From NCBI RefSeq assembly GCF_026340675.1, contig NZ_JAPEOX010000001.1, positions 1,984,001 to 2,048,000 of the forward strand: 64,000 nucleotides of DNA. The letters run 5' to 3'. Made by a program: the position numbers and the translations under genes. Shown in pieces: positions 1 to 7,045 of this stretch. This stretch comes from Streptomyces sp. NBC_01264. Its GTDB lineage: Bacteria; Actinomycetota; Actinomycetes; Streptomycetales; Streptomycetaceae. Every line of letters begins with the position of its first letter. Positions within the stretch are counted from its first letter, which is position 1. Under the pieces are notes generated by a model. That model was not told the DNA's origin, ran no database searches, and saw only the letters and a program-made list of their open reading frames with translations.

Positions 1-1103
1 GCGATGCAGATCGCGATGAGGGTGTATGCCTCCTTGCCCTGCGGGATGCCGGCCTGCAGAACCAGCAGGCCGTAGACGACGGACGCGAAGCCCTTGGGCC
101 CGAACCAGGCGGCGACCATCTTCTCCCGCCGCTCCAGCCGGGTGCCCAGCAGCGACAGGAGCAGCGAGGCCGGGCGGATCAGGACGATCGCCAGGATCAC
201 CGCTGCGTACCCGCCGAGTGACAGGTCGCCGAAGAGCTGGGGCGTGAGCAGGGCTCCGAAGACGAGCAGGGCGGCGAACTTCGCCAGCTCCGCGAGCGCT
301 TCGCCGAGCGGCTCGAAGACCGTCTTCGCCTCGGGCGACACGGATGCCAGGACGGCGCCGGCAGAGAAGGCGGCGAGGTAGGGGTTGGCGTGGGTGAGGT
401 GGCACAGCCCGTACAGGATGATGCCGGTCGCCAGGGGCAGCAGTGGCTGGAGCTTGGGCTCCGCCCCCAGCAGTCGGAGCCGCACCAGGCCGGTGACCAC
501 CAACGGGAGGACGATCCCGAAGAGGAGCCCCAGCCCGAGCTCCAGACCGATCATCGGGATGGATGCCTGCATCTGGCCGGAGGTCGGTCCTGCGACGGCG
601 ATGAGGATCAGGACCACCGGAAGGGCGAGACCGTCGTTGATGCCGCTCTCCACGTTGAGCAGTTGGCGCAGCTTCGCCGGTACCTCTTTGCGCCCCACGA
701 TGGCCGAGGCGAACACCGGGTCCGTCGGCGCCAGCACCGCACCCACCAGGAAGGACGTCGTCCAGTCCAGCCCGACGAGGTAGTGGGTGATCAGCGCCAT
801 GCCGGCCATCGCCAGCGGCATACCGAGCCCCAGGGCGCGGGCCGGATTCTTCCAGTTTTCCCGCAGCTTCGGGAAGGAGACGTGCATGCCGTCGGTGAAC
901 AGCACGGCGAACAGCGCAAGATCGGCGGTGACGGCCACGATCGGGCTGTCGGCGGTGATGTGGATCAGCCCGAGGAACCCGTCGCTGACCAGGGCTCCGC
1001 CCGCGAGGAACAGCAGCGAGGTCGAGAGCACGGTGCGGGCGGCGAGCCCGGAGAAGAGGACCGCGATCAGCAGCGCCACACCGAAGACAGCGACGAGCAC
1101 CAT
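1..1103 (-). CDS. CPA1-type cation/proton antiporter (partial, C-terminus outside window)
   Basis: The minus strand is open from an ATG at 1103 to the left edge, giving at least 367 residues starting MVLVAVFGVALLIAVLF. The protein is a run of hydrophobic helices. The segment with APTDPVFASAIVGRKEVP, then LLNVESGINDGLALP, matches the CPA1/NhaP-type sodium(potassium)/proton antiporter core, where the ND pair lies in the ion site. It should exchange monovalent cations for protons across the cytoplasmic membrane. It is divergent from two small membrane genes and shares with them a promoter region rich in repeats. The end of the gene lies beyond base 1, so any cytoplasmic tail is unseen. The family call is confident; the substrate ion is not determined. 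Confidence 0.88.
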   Translation of the reverse strand, partial: MVLVAVFGVALLIAVLFSGLAARTVLSTSLLFLAGGALVSDGFLGLIHITADSPIVAVTADLALFAVLFTDGMHVSFPKLRENWKNPARALGLGMPLAMAGMALITHYLVGLDWTTSFLVGAVLAPTDPVFASAIVGRKEVPAKLRQLLNVESGINDGLALPVVLILIAVAGPTSGQMQASIPMIGLELGLGLLFGIVLPLVVTGLVRLRLLGAEPKLQPLLPLATGIILYGLCHLTHANPYLAAFSAGAVLASVSPEAKTVFEPLGEALAELAKFAALLVFGALLTPQLFGDLSLGGYAAVILAIVLIRPASLLLSLLGTRLERREKMVAAWFGPKGFASVVYGLLVLQAGIPQGKEAYTLIAICI

Positions 1104-1177
1104 GGCAGAAGCCCCCGATTCGAGAAGAGATGTGTCCCGTATCCGCCGACCAGGCTTCCCGGCACTCCACCGGCTAC

Positions 1178-1216
1178 TTTACGTATCCCTTACGTCGTCT
1201 TGACGGGGCTCTGACG
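1178..1216. promoter_or_regulatory. Four tandem hexamers at 11-base period (candidate regulator site A)
   Basis: TTTACG (1178), CTTACG (1189), TTGACG (1200) and CTGACG (1211) follow each other at exactly 11-base intervals. They lie between the divergent antiporter and small-membrane-protein genes. One-helical-turn direct repeats are the usual layout of OmpR/PhoB-type response-regulator sites. The same hexamer pair recurs at 3657-3673, 14856-14872 and 18267-18283. The binding protein is unknown. TTGACG could also serve as a -35 box, but four phased copies are not explained by that. Confidence 0.5.
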
Positions 1217-1237
1217 GCAGTCCGGACAGCCGCACAT

Positions 1238-1252
1238 TGCCGGACTCCGGCA
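1238..1252. promoter_or_regulatory. Palindrome TGCCG-N5-CGGCA (site A)
   Basis: Inverted repeat TGCCGGACTCCGGCA preceded by CGCACAT. The same layout, with the same CAT flank, occurs at 14838-14852 and, on the other strand, at 18347-18361. It lies 56 bases upstream of the 1308 start codon and 134 bases upstream of the antiporter start, so it could serve either gene. It is a candidate operator with unknown protein. Confidence 0.45.
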
Positions 1253-1307
1253 TGAACGCGTCACTTATCGGCCGTCTATCGTGGGCGTACGCATCAGAGA
1301 GGTGTCC

Positions 1308-1628
1308 ATGAACGGAAATCCGCTGTACCACGGCATCGCGCTGGCGGTAGGCACACTGCTCGTGCTCCCCCTGGCGTTGGCGGTGCTGGGCGGCTGGACG
1401 CCGCGCGGGCTCCGGGGGCGGCGGCTGGCCGTCCGTCCCTACGCATGGGCCTTCCTCTGCCTCTATGCCGTGATGCCGCTGAACGCCGTCCCGCGCATGA
1501 TCGACGCACCATCGGGCGTCGTCATGGCCTGCACAGGCCTGGGCTTCGGCTTCGTGGTGGCGGCCGCAGTGTGCTTCCTGCGCGCCGAACGGACCCCACG
1601 CTGCGTGGACTCGCGAGCGAAGAGTTGA
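1308..1628 (+). CDS. Small membrane protein, 106 aa
   Basis: The ATG at 1308 is chosen because GAGAGGTG lies just upstream; an in-frame earlier start at 1281 lacks such a site. The protein shows about three hydrophobic helices (roughly residues 8-28, 46-62 and 70-93) separated by short basic loops, and ends in a polar tail. I do not recognise a family. It is divergent from the CPA1 antiporter, and the next gene starts 6 bases after its stop codon, so the two small membrane genes are probably one transcript. Its place among antiporters suggests a role in ion or envelope stress, but that is inference from position only. Confidence 0.6.
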   Translation: MNGNPLYHGIALAVGTLLVLPLALAVLGGWTPRGLRGRRLAVRPYAWAFLCLYAVMPLNAVPRMIDAPSGVVMACTGLGFGFVVAAAVCFLRAERTPRCVDSRAKS

Positions 1629-1633
1629 TCGCG

Positions 1634-1843
1634 ATGCCTGGAGGCAGGCTCCTTGGGTGGGTGCGGTGCAACCTCACGGAACGCCGTATGGCGGTCGCCC
1701 TCGTGATCGTCGGCGTTCCTATGACGCTGGCCGGCGCCTTGCTGTACGTCCTGCCGGGCCCCGGATCTCCGGTGCTGGTCATTGGCCTCGCCACGCTCAT
1801 CACAGGCTTGGTCATGCTGGGCTCACGGGCCGGCCAAGGCTGA
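1634..1843 (+). CDS. PGPGW-type small transmembrane protein, 69 aa
   Basis: The ATG at 1634 begins MPGGRLLGWVRCNLTERR, followed by one hydrophobic helix, the motif LPGPGSPVLVIGLATL and a second helix. This resembles the small PGPGW putative transmembrane family (helix, PGPG turn, helix), although the usual W after PGPG is S here. These proteins are of unknown function and sit in the cytoplasmic membrane. The gene begins 6 bases after the stop of the preceding small membrane gene and probably shares its transcript. Longer upstream in-frame starts would overlap that gene without any visible ribosome binding site. Confidence 0.6.
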   Translation: MPGGRLLGWVRCNLTERRMAVALVIVGVPMTLAGALLYVLPGPGSPVLVIGLATLITGLVMLGSRAGQG

Positions 1844-1979
1844 GCCGACAGGAAGACGCCCTCGGCGCTCCTGCCAGTCCGCACCGACCGCTCGGAACGG
1901 TGCCCGCTCGCGCTCAGTGTGCTGCCGTTCAACGTCGGGCGGCAGCCGAAAGCATCTGACGACGACGGTCGTGCGAGAG

Positions 1980-2250
1980 TCAGTCCGGAGGCGGGCGTCC
2001 GCCAATGGTTAACGCGACCAAGGCCCCCGCCAGCAACGCCCAGGTCAGGGCCGGCGACCCGGCCGACGCCAGTCGGCCTGGGCGAGGACACATGCCACCA
2101 CCGCCCCGGCCACCAATGCACATCCCGCAGAAAACGCCACTGTCGACGCCCGGCCCCGGGTTCTCGCAGCTCGGTGACCGCTGTCCTGATCACGAGGGCG
2201 GCAATGACGATCGCCATCCCCAGGAGCGTTGCCCACCCGCCGTCTCCTTC
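1980..2250 (-). pseudogene. Possible frameshifted small membrane protein downstream of nhaA
   Basis: Immediately after the nhaA stop, three hydrophobic stretches occur in order on the minus strand but in three different frames. They are GMAIVIAALVIRTAVTELREPG (about 2217-2150), STVAFSAGCALVAGAVVACV (about 2150-2090) and PALTWALLAGALVALTI (about 2050-2000), with a stop at 1980. A run of membrane helices spread over frames suggests a decayed or mis-sequenced small membrane gene in the nhaA transcript. AAGGAG lies just after the nhaA stop and could have served it. No family is recognised. Confidence 0.3.
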
Positions 2251-2253
2251 GCG

Positions 2254-3552
2254 TCAGCCATTGGAGCCGGGCGCGGGGGTGCGCTGGTAGATGTCGGGGA
2301 TGCCGTCGGCATCGGCGTCGAGGGTCTCCTCCTCGTACAGATGCCGATAGATCTTGTTCCGGCGCCGGAGCAGGACGGCGGCGAGTACAGCCGCGGTGAG
2401 GGAGGCGATGAGGACGGCGGCCTTGACGTGCTCACCGGCTTCCGCACCCGGGAAGGCGAGTTCGCCGATGAGGAGGGCGACGGTGAAGCCGATCCCGGCC
2501 AGGACGGAGAGGCCGAGGACATCGGCCCATGCGAGGTCGGGGTTGAGCTCCGCCTTGGTGAAGCGGGCGGCGAGATAGGTACCAAGGAAGATGCCCAGGA
2601 CCTTGCCGACGACGAGGCCGATGAAGACGCCGAGGGGCTCGGGGCTGGTGAACACCTCGGCCAGCGCAGGTCCCGAGATGCTGATGCCGGCGGCGAAGAG
2701 GGCGAAGAGCGGCACCGCGATGCCCGCCGAGAACGGGTGCACCAGGTGCGATACGCGGGCCCCCGGGGAGCTGTCCTCACCCTTGTCGCGGGTGGTCCGC
2801 AGGATGAGCCCCATGGCGACGCCCGCGACGGTGGCGTGGATGCCGCTGTTGTACATCAGGGCCCAGATCGTGATACCGAGCGGTACGTAAAACCACCAGC
2901 CGCGGACTCGGAGCCGCTGGAGCAAGTAGAAGACTCCCAAGCCAGCGAAGGCTCCGCCCAGCGCCCAGAAGTTCAGGTCGCTGGTGAAGAAGATCGCGAT
3001 GATGAGGATGGCACCGAGGTCGTCGACGACGGCCAGGGTGAGCAGGAAGGCCCGCAGGGCGGAGGGGAGGTGGGTGGAGATAACGGCGAGGACGGCGAGG
3101 GCGAAGGCGATGTCGGTGGCCATCGGCACGGCCCAGCCGTCGAGGCTGCCGCCCCCCAGGCCGGCGGTGAGTGCGTACAGGGCGGCAGGCACGATCATGC
3201 CGCACGCGGCGGCGACGACCGGGAGGGCAGCCGTGGCGGGGGTGCGCAGCTCGCCGACGACGAGTTCGCGCTTGAGTTCGATGCCGGCGACGAGGAAGAA
3301 GACCGCCAGGAGCCCGTCGGCGGTCCAGTGCCCGAGCGACAGGTCCAGCCCGAGGGCGGGTATCCCGAAGTGGAAGTCGCGTATTGCCTCGTACGCCCCG
3401 CTCCACGGGCTGTTGGCCCAGACCAGGGCCACGACGGCTGCCGCCAGCAGGACGAGGCCGCCGATCGTCTCGGTGCGCAGGGCGGAGGCGATGGCCTGAC
3501 GTTCGGGCCATGGCATGAGTCCGAACACGACGCGAGGGCGTGGGCTGGTCAT
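2254..3552 (-). CDS. nhaA: Na+/H+ antiporter NhaA, 432 aa
   Basis: NhaA exchanges sodium for protons across the cytoplasmic membrane and protects against salt and alkaline pH. The ATG at 3552 (MTSPRPRVVF) is chosen because GGAGGG lies about 8 bases before it; an upstream in-frame ATG at 3582 has no such site. The family's essential aspartates are visible: D147 in the MATDIAFA segment, and D177/D178 in VVDDLGA. The N-terminal helix motif (LVWANSPW) and FFLVAGIELKRE also match the family. The C-terminus carries an acidic tail (EEETLDADADGIPD) beyond the last helix, which is an extension over the E. coli protein. Its promoter region shares two sequence blocks with that of the CPA1 antiporter. 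Confidence 0.95.
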   Translation of the reverse strand: MTSPRPRVVFGLMPWPERQAIASALRTETIGGLVLLAAAVVALVWANSPWSGAYEAIRDFHFGIPALGLDLSLGHWTADGLLAVFFLVAGIELKRELVVGELRTPATAALPVVAAACGMIVPAALYALTAGLGGGSLDGWAVPMATDIAFALAVLAVISTHLPSALRAFLLTLAVVDDLGAILIIAIFFTSDLNFWALGGAFAGLGVFYLLQRLRVRGWWFYVPLGITIWALMYNSGIHATVAGVAMGLILRTTRDKGEDSSPGARVSHLVHPFSAGIAVPLFALFAAGISISGPALAEVFTSPEPLGVFIGLVVGKVLGIFLGTYLAARFTKAELNPDLAWADVLGLSVLAGIGFTVALLIGELAFPGAEAGEHVKAAVLIASLTAAVLAAVLLRRRNKIYRHLYEEETLDADADGIPDIYQRTPAPGSNG

Positions 3553-3604
3553 GGCGGTGGCCCTCCGGGGCGTCGGCTGCAAATGGGCGCACGGCCCCTA
3601 CATC

Positions 3605-3625
3605 GCCGACCAGACTTCCCGGCAC
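3605..3625. repeat. Block shared by the two antiporter promoters
   Basis: The 21 bases at 3605-3625 (GCCGACCAG at the left, CTTCCCGGCAC at the right) match 1145-1165 with a single A/G difference. One copy lies upstream of nhaA, the other upstream of the CPA1 antiporter, each about 45-75 bases from the start codon. This could be a common operator or a trace of promoter duplication. Confidence 0.5.
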
Positions 3626-3656
3626 ACCGCGCGTCACCGGCAGCTCGGCTGCCCCG

Positions 3657-3673
3657 TTGACGCGTTCTTTACA
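3657..3673. promoter_or_regulatory. Two hexamers at 11-base period upstream of nhaA (site B)
   Basis: TTGACG at 3657 and TTTACA at 3668 are spaced by 11 bases, as in sites A, C and D. Just before them, TCACCGGCAG (3634-3643) equals the right half of the palindrome at 14838-14852, but the other palindrome arm is absent. The location is about 105-120 bases upstream of the nhaA start codon. Confidence 0.4.
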
Positions 3674-3730
3674 CCCTATGGGAGATGCCCGGATACCGCC
3701 AGAGGGCTTCTCACCTGCTGAAACGCAAAC

Positions 3731-3777
3731 GAGCGGGCTCGTACACACCAAGGCGCGAGGTGTGTACGAGCCCGCTC
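3731..3777 (-). terminator. Strong hairpin terminator after the amino-acid symporter
   Basis: A perfect 19-bp stem (3731-3749 pairing with 3759-3777) has a 9-base loop. On the minus strand it is followed by GTTTGCGTTT, so it fits a Rho-independent terminator for the 3800-5347 gene. It also insulates nhaA from the symporter. Confidence 0.85.
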
Positions 3778-3799
3778 AGGAGCCGGGCCGCGGGGGCGG

Positions 3800-5347
3800 T
3801 CAGACGCTGGCCTTCACCAGCTCCTGGTCGTCGTCCTCGTCTGCTTCGGTGTCCGTGTCGAGACCCGCGTCGCGGCGGCGGACGAACTCGAGGAACTTGT
3901 CCAGCTCCCGCTTGACCACGGGCGCGAGCAGGTACAGGCCGATGATGTTGATGACGGCGAGCATGAAGAGCACCGCGTCGGCCATGTCGATCAGGGTCTG
4001 CAGGGTGAGCAGCGAACCGGCGACCGCGAACAGCGTGTAGAAGACCTTGAAGGTCAGCTCGCTGGTCTTGCTGCGGCCGAAGAGGTGCGTCCACGCCTTC
4101 ATGCAGTAGTAGCCCCACGTCAGCACGGTGGAGATGGCGAACAGCATCACCGCGACGGTGAGGATGTAGGGGAACCAGGGCAGGACCGTGGCGAAGGCGT
4201 CGGAGGTGATGGTCACGCCGCCGGGGCCTTCGTTCTTGCGGGCCGCGCCCCAGCTGGCCGGGTTGGCGATGACGATCGTCAGCGCGGTCATCGTGCAGAT
4301 GACCACGGTGTCGATGAACGGCTCCAGCAGCGCGACCAGGCCCTCGCTGGCGGGGTGCTTGGTCTTGACCGCGGAGTGCGCGATCGGCGCGGAGCCGAGA
4401 CCGGCCTCGTTGGAGAACGCGGCCCGCTTGAAGCCGACGATCAGTGCGCCGAGGACACCACCGGCGACACCCTGCGGGTTGAAGGCGCCCTCGATGATCG
4501 AGGAGATCGCGGACGGCACCGCGGAGACGTTGACCAGGATGACCACGAGGCAGGCGGCGATGTAGATGCCGGCCATCGCCGGGACGAGCTTGCTGGTCAC
4601 GGAGGCGATGGAGCGGATGCCGCCGAGGAGCACGATGCCGACCAGGGCGGCGATCAGGATGCCGAAGAACAGCGCGCCGGCCGAGGAGCCCATCAGGCCG
4701 CTTTCGCCGCCGGTGACGGAGACGAGCTGGGCGTAGGACTGGTTGACCTGGAAGAGGTTGCCGCCGAAGAGGCCGAAGAAGAGGATCATCACGGAGGCGA
4801 GGACACCCAGCACCTTGCCCAGTTTCAGGCCCTTGGCGCCGAAGCGGTCGGCCAGGCCCTTGGGCAGGTAGTGCATCGGGCCACCGGAGACCGTGCCGTC
4901 GGCGTGCACCTCGCGGTACTTCACGCCGAGGGTGACCTCGACGAACTTCGTGGCCATGCCGAGCAGGCCGCAGAGGATCATCCAGAAGGTCGCGCCCGGA
5001 CCGCCGATGGAGACGGCGACGGCGACACCGGCGATGTTGCCGAGGCCGACGGTCCCGGACACCGCCGCGGTCAGCGCCTGGAAGTGGTTGACCTCACCGG
5101 CCGAGCCGTCCTCGTCGTACTTGCCGCGCACCACGTTCACGGCGAGGCGGAACTTGCGTATCTGCACCAGGCCGAACCAGCCGGAGAAGACCAGACCGGC
5201 CACGACGAGCCAGGCCACGATCAGCGGAATCTGTGTCCCGTTGACGGGGACGGAGTAGAAGACGATGTCTCCGAGCCACTTGGCGATGGGCTCGAAGAAT
5301 CCGCTGACGGCTTCGTCTACGGACGTGGTGATGGTGTCGAGTGACAT
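3800..5347 (-). CDS. AGCS-family sodium:alanine/amino-acid symporter, 515 aa
   Basis: The protein is a sodium-coupled amino-acid carrier of the alanine-or-glycine:cation symporter family (AlsT/AgcS type). Family hallmarks are visible: GxGNIAGVAVAVSIGGPGA near residue 100, FEVTLG-like FVEVTLGVKYRE, and GFKRAAFSNEAGLGSAPIAH around residue 310. About 10-11 hydrophobic helices span the sequence, and the last 40 residues are charged and acidic (DTDTEADEDDD). The length is typical for the family, which runs about 450-540. The ATG at 5347 has GAGG about 10 bases upstream. It is divergent from the channel gene at 5753 and ends at a strong hairpin. Substrate could be alanine, glycine or glutamine; sequence alone does not decide. 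Confidence 0.93.
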   Translation of the reverse strand: MSLDTITTSVDEAVSGFFEPIAKWLGDIVFYSVPVNGTQIPLIVAWLVVAGLVFSGWFGLVQIRKFRLAVNVVRGKYDEDGSAGEVNHFQALTAAVSGTVGLGNIAGVAVAVSIGGPGATFWMILCGLLGMATKFVEVTLGVKYREVHADGTVSGGPMHYLPKGLADRFGAKGLKLGKVLGVLASVMILFFGLFGGNLFQVNQSYAQLVSVTGGESGLMGSSAGALFFGILIAALVGIVLLGGIRSIASVTSKLVPAMAGIYIAACLVVILVNVSAVPSAISSIIEGAFNPQGVAGGVLGALIVGFKRAAFSNEAGLGSAPIAHSAVKTKHPASEGLVALLEPFIDTVVICTMTALTIVIANPASWGAARKNEGPGGVTITSDAFATVLPWFPYILTVAVMLFAISTVLTWGYYCMKAWTHLFGRSKTSELTFKVFYTLFAVAGSLLTLQTLIDMADAVLFMLAVINIIGLYLLAPVVKRELDKFLEFVRRRDAGLDTDTEADEDDDQELVKASV

Positions 5348-5752
5348 CAGGCTTTACCTCGATGGCGCAGACCGGTGCTGTGCGGTGCGCCGGTGTGAGT
5401 GCGGGCGGGCATGGAGCGAAATCCGTTGTCCGATCGGCGGCCCGGGCGGCATGGTCCGCGGACTCGGACCGTGACCTCCCTGGCCATGCAAAGCCGGTGC
5501 GTGCCGGCACTCCGTGATCCGGCGAGGGGTAGGCCGGAAACGGAGTTGCGCATTCTTAGCACGCTCTTTATGGGATCTTTAGTGACGCACGTCACTACCC
5601 TGGGTGCCGAGCCCCTGACCCCAAGGGTCGGTAATGCGATCGTTATCCGGATCTGAGGTTGTCCTGAGCGAACACATCGAAATGTGGACACCGGTCGACG
5701 CGGGCTCCAGGACCGGGAAGCCGAGGCGAACGCGAGCGGGAAAGGGACCCGG
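5348..5752. promoter_or_regulatory. Divergent promoter region between symporter and channel
   Basis: This 405-base gap contains no convincing gene. It holds a Crp-like palindrome (listed separately). It also holds three loosely related hexamers, CTTAGC (5555), CTTTAT (5566) and CTTTAG (5577), at 11-base intervals. These resemble sites A-D only weakly. Several GC-rich inverted segments lie closer to the symporter start. Confidence 0.4.
5580..5597. promoter_or_regulatory. Perfect 18-bp palindrome, Crp-like
   Basis: TAGTGACG-CA-CGTCACTA is a perfect inverted repeat. It fits the pattern GTG-N6-GNCAC that I recall being described for Streptomyces Crp. It lies 156 bases upstream of the potassium-channel-like gene and 233 bases upstream of the symporter start. 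Regulation by Crp is inference. Confidence 0.4.
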
Positions 5753-6631
5753 ATGAACTGGCTGATCACCGCCGCGGGCGCGACCCTGGTGCTGACCCTG
5801 CTGCGGGACGTCTTCCATACCTTGTGGCACCCCACGCGCCACGGTGGTCTCAGCCGCCTCGTGATGACGGCCCTGTGGCGGCTGCCCTCCTCCTTGACCC
5901 CGCGGCGCCGCGCCTCTGGGCTGGCCGGGCCGGTCGCCATGGTGGCCGTGGTCGCGATGTGGGCCCTTACCGCGGTCGTGGGATGGGCCCTGATCTACTG
6001 GCCGCACATGCCGGACGCCTTCACGTACACCGCCGGCCTCAGACCCGCCGACCACGCAGGTTTCCTGGACGCGATGTACGTATCTCTGGTCCACGTCTCC
6101 ACCCTCGGCCTCGGCGACATCGCACCCACCGCGGGATGGCTGCGCATCCTCGCCCCCATGGAAGCCCTCGTCGGTTTCGCCCTCTTGAGCGCGACGGTCG
6201 CGTGGACCCTCGGGATCTACCCGGCCCTGGCCCGCCGGCGCGCCCTTGCCCTCCGGCTCTCGCATCTCGCCCGCACGCACCCCACCACCGAGCAGATCGA
6301 CGCAGACGCGGGCGCGGCGGTCCTCGACAGCCTCGCTGCCGGAGTGTCCGTGATCTCGGTCGACTTCCAGCAGTACGCCGAGTCCTACTACTTCTACGAC
6401 GGCGACGACCGTATCTCCCTCTCCTGCCAGATCACCGGCGCGATGAATCTGGCGGACCGGGCTGCCGCCGCCCGCCACCCTGATGTCCGGCTGTCCGCGG
6501 CCGTGCTCCGAGCCGCGCTGGACGACCTGGCCGCCATCCTCGACGAGCGCTTCCTCTACACCCGGGGCACGGCACGACAGGTCTTCGACGCGTTCGCACG
6601 CGACCACAGGCGTCACTCCGGCGTTCAGTGA
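5753..6631 (+). CDS. Two-helix potassium-channel-like membrane protein, 292 aa
   Basis: The ATG at 5753 (MNWLITAAGATL) follows AAAGGGACC. The layout is an N-terminal helix (1-20), a helix at about 60-82, and a pore loop DAMYVSLVHVSTLGLGD at about 106-122. A second pore helix follows (about 133-155), then a roughly 135-residue cytoplasmic tail. TLGLGD stands where potassium channels have TVGYGD, so selectivity may be relaxed. The tail has no Rossmann/RCK signature. The position next to antiporters and a sodium symporter fits an ion-homeostasis role. The ion-channel family call is good; the conducted ion is not proven. Confidence 0.8.
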   Translation: MNWLITAAGATLVLTLLRDVFHTLWHPTRHGGLSRLVMTALWRLPSSLTPRRRASGLAGPVAMVAVVAMWALTAVVGWALIYWPHMPDAFTYTAGLRPADHAGFLDAMYVSLVHVSTLGLGDIAPTAGWLRILAPMEALVGFALLSATVAWTLGIYPALARRRALALRLSHLARTHPTTEQIDADAGAAVLDSLAAGVSVISVDFQQYAESYYFYDGDDRISLSCQITGAMNLADRAAAARHPDVRLSAAVLRAALDDLAAILDERFLYTRGTARQVFDAFARDHRRHSGVQ

Positions 6632-6787
6632 CACTCCGGTGGTGTCGCGTTGACGGCCCTCAGGTCCTCCGCGCCTACGGGCGCCCTGCCCCGCTTCACC
6701 CCGGCGGTGGCCGTCCCGCAGGACCAGACGACGTCGGAGGCCTGGACGGTCTCCGACGCAGAACCCTCGCGCGCCAACGGCTTCGTG

Positions 6788-7012
6788 TCACTGCCTGACG
6801 CGGTACAGCCGGATGTCCCGGTTCACGAAGAGATGCACGTAGCCACACTCCCAGCAGATGAGTCCGGTAGCCGATTCATCGGCCCAAGCGAGCTTCAGGA
6901 ACTCCATGCCGAAGCTGTTGAGCTTGACCTCCCGCTTGCGGAACTCGTCGCTCTGGCAGATCAGACAGCGGATCCAGGTGTCGCCGATCGCCGCATGCAC
7001 TGGCTTGGCCAT
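6788..7012 (-). CDS. Small zinc-ribbon protein, 74 aa
   Basis: Two CxxC knuckles (C16/C19 and C53/C56) flank a short conserved-looking core, the typical geometry of a zinc ribbon that binds nucleic acid or protein. The protein starts MAKPVHAAIGDTWIRC. It is the last gene of the four-gene operon with the YqiJ-like protein, flotillin and giant ATPase, starting 33 bases after the ATPase stop, with GAGAAGAAGAGGAAC just upstream. I do not recognise a named family. Translational coupling suggests it works with the ATPase, perhaps as an adaptor, but this is inferred from order only. Confidence 0.75.
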   Translation of the reverse strand: MAKPVHAAIGDTWIRCLICQSDEFRKREVKLNSFGMEFLKLAWADESATGLICWECGYVHLFVNRDIRLYRVRQ

Positions 7013-7045
7013 GCCCGTTCCTCTTCTTCTCTCGGGGAACCGCGT

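Noticed and set aside
1522..2217. 231-codon minus-strand frame covering the PGPGW gene region
   Set aside because: Most of it is antisense to the small membrane genes. Only its first ~25 codons, after nhaA, look like a membrane helix, and these are kept as part of the putative pseudogene.
2005..3660. 551-codon plus-strand open frame opposite nhaA
   Set aside because: It is rich in Gly/Asp/Glu with no domain, and is the antisense of a well-recognised membrane protein; GC-rich third positions keep such frames open.
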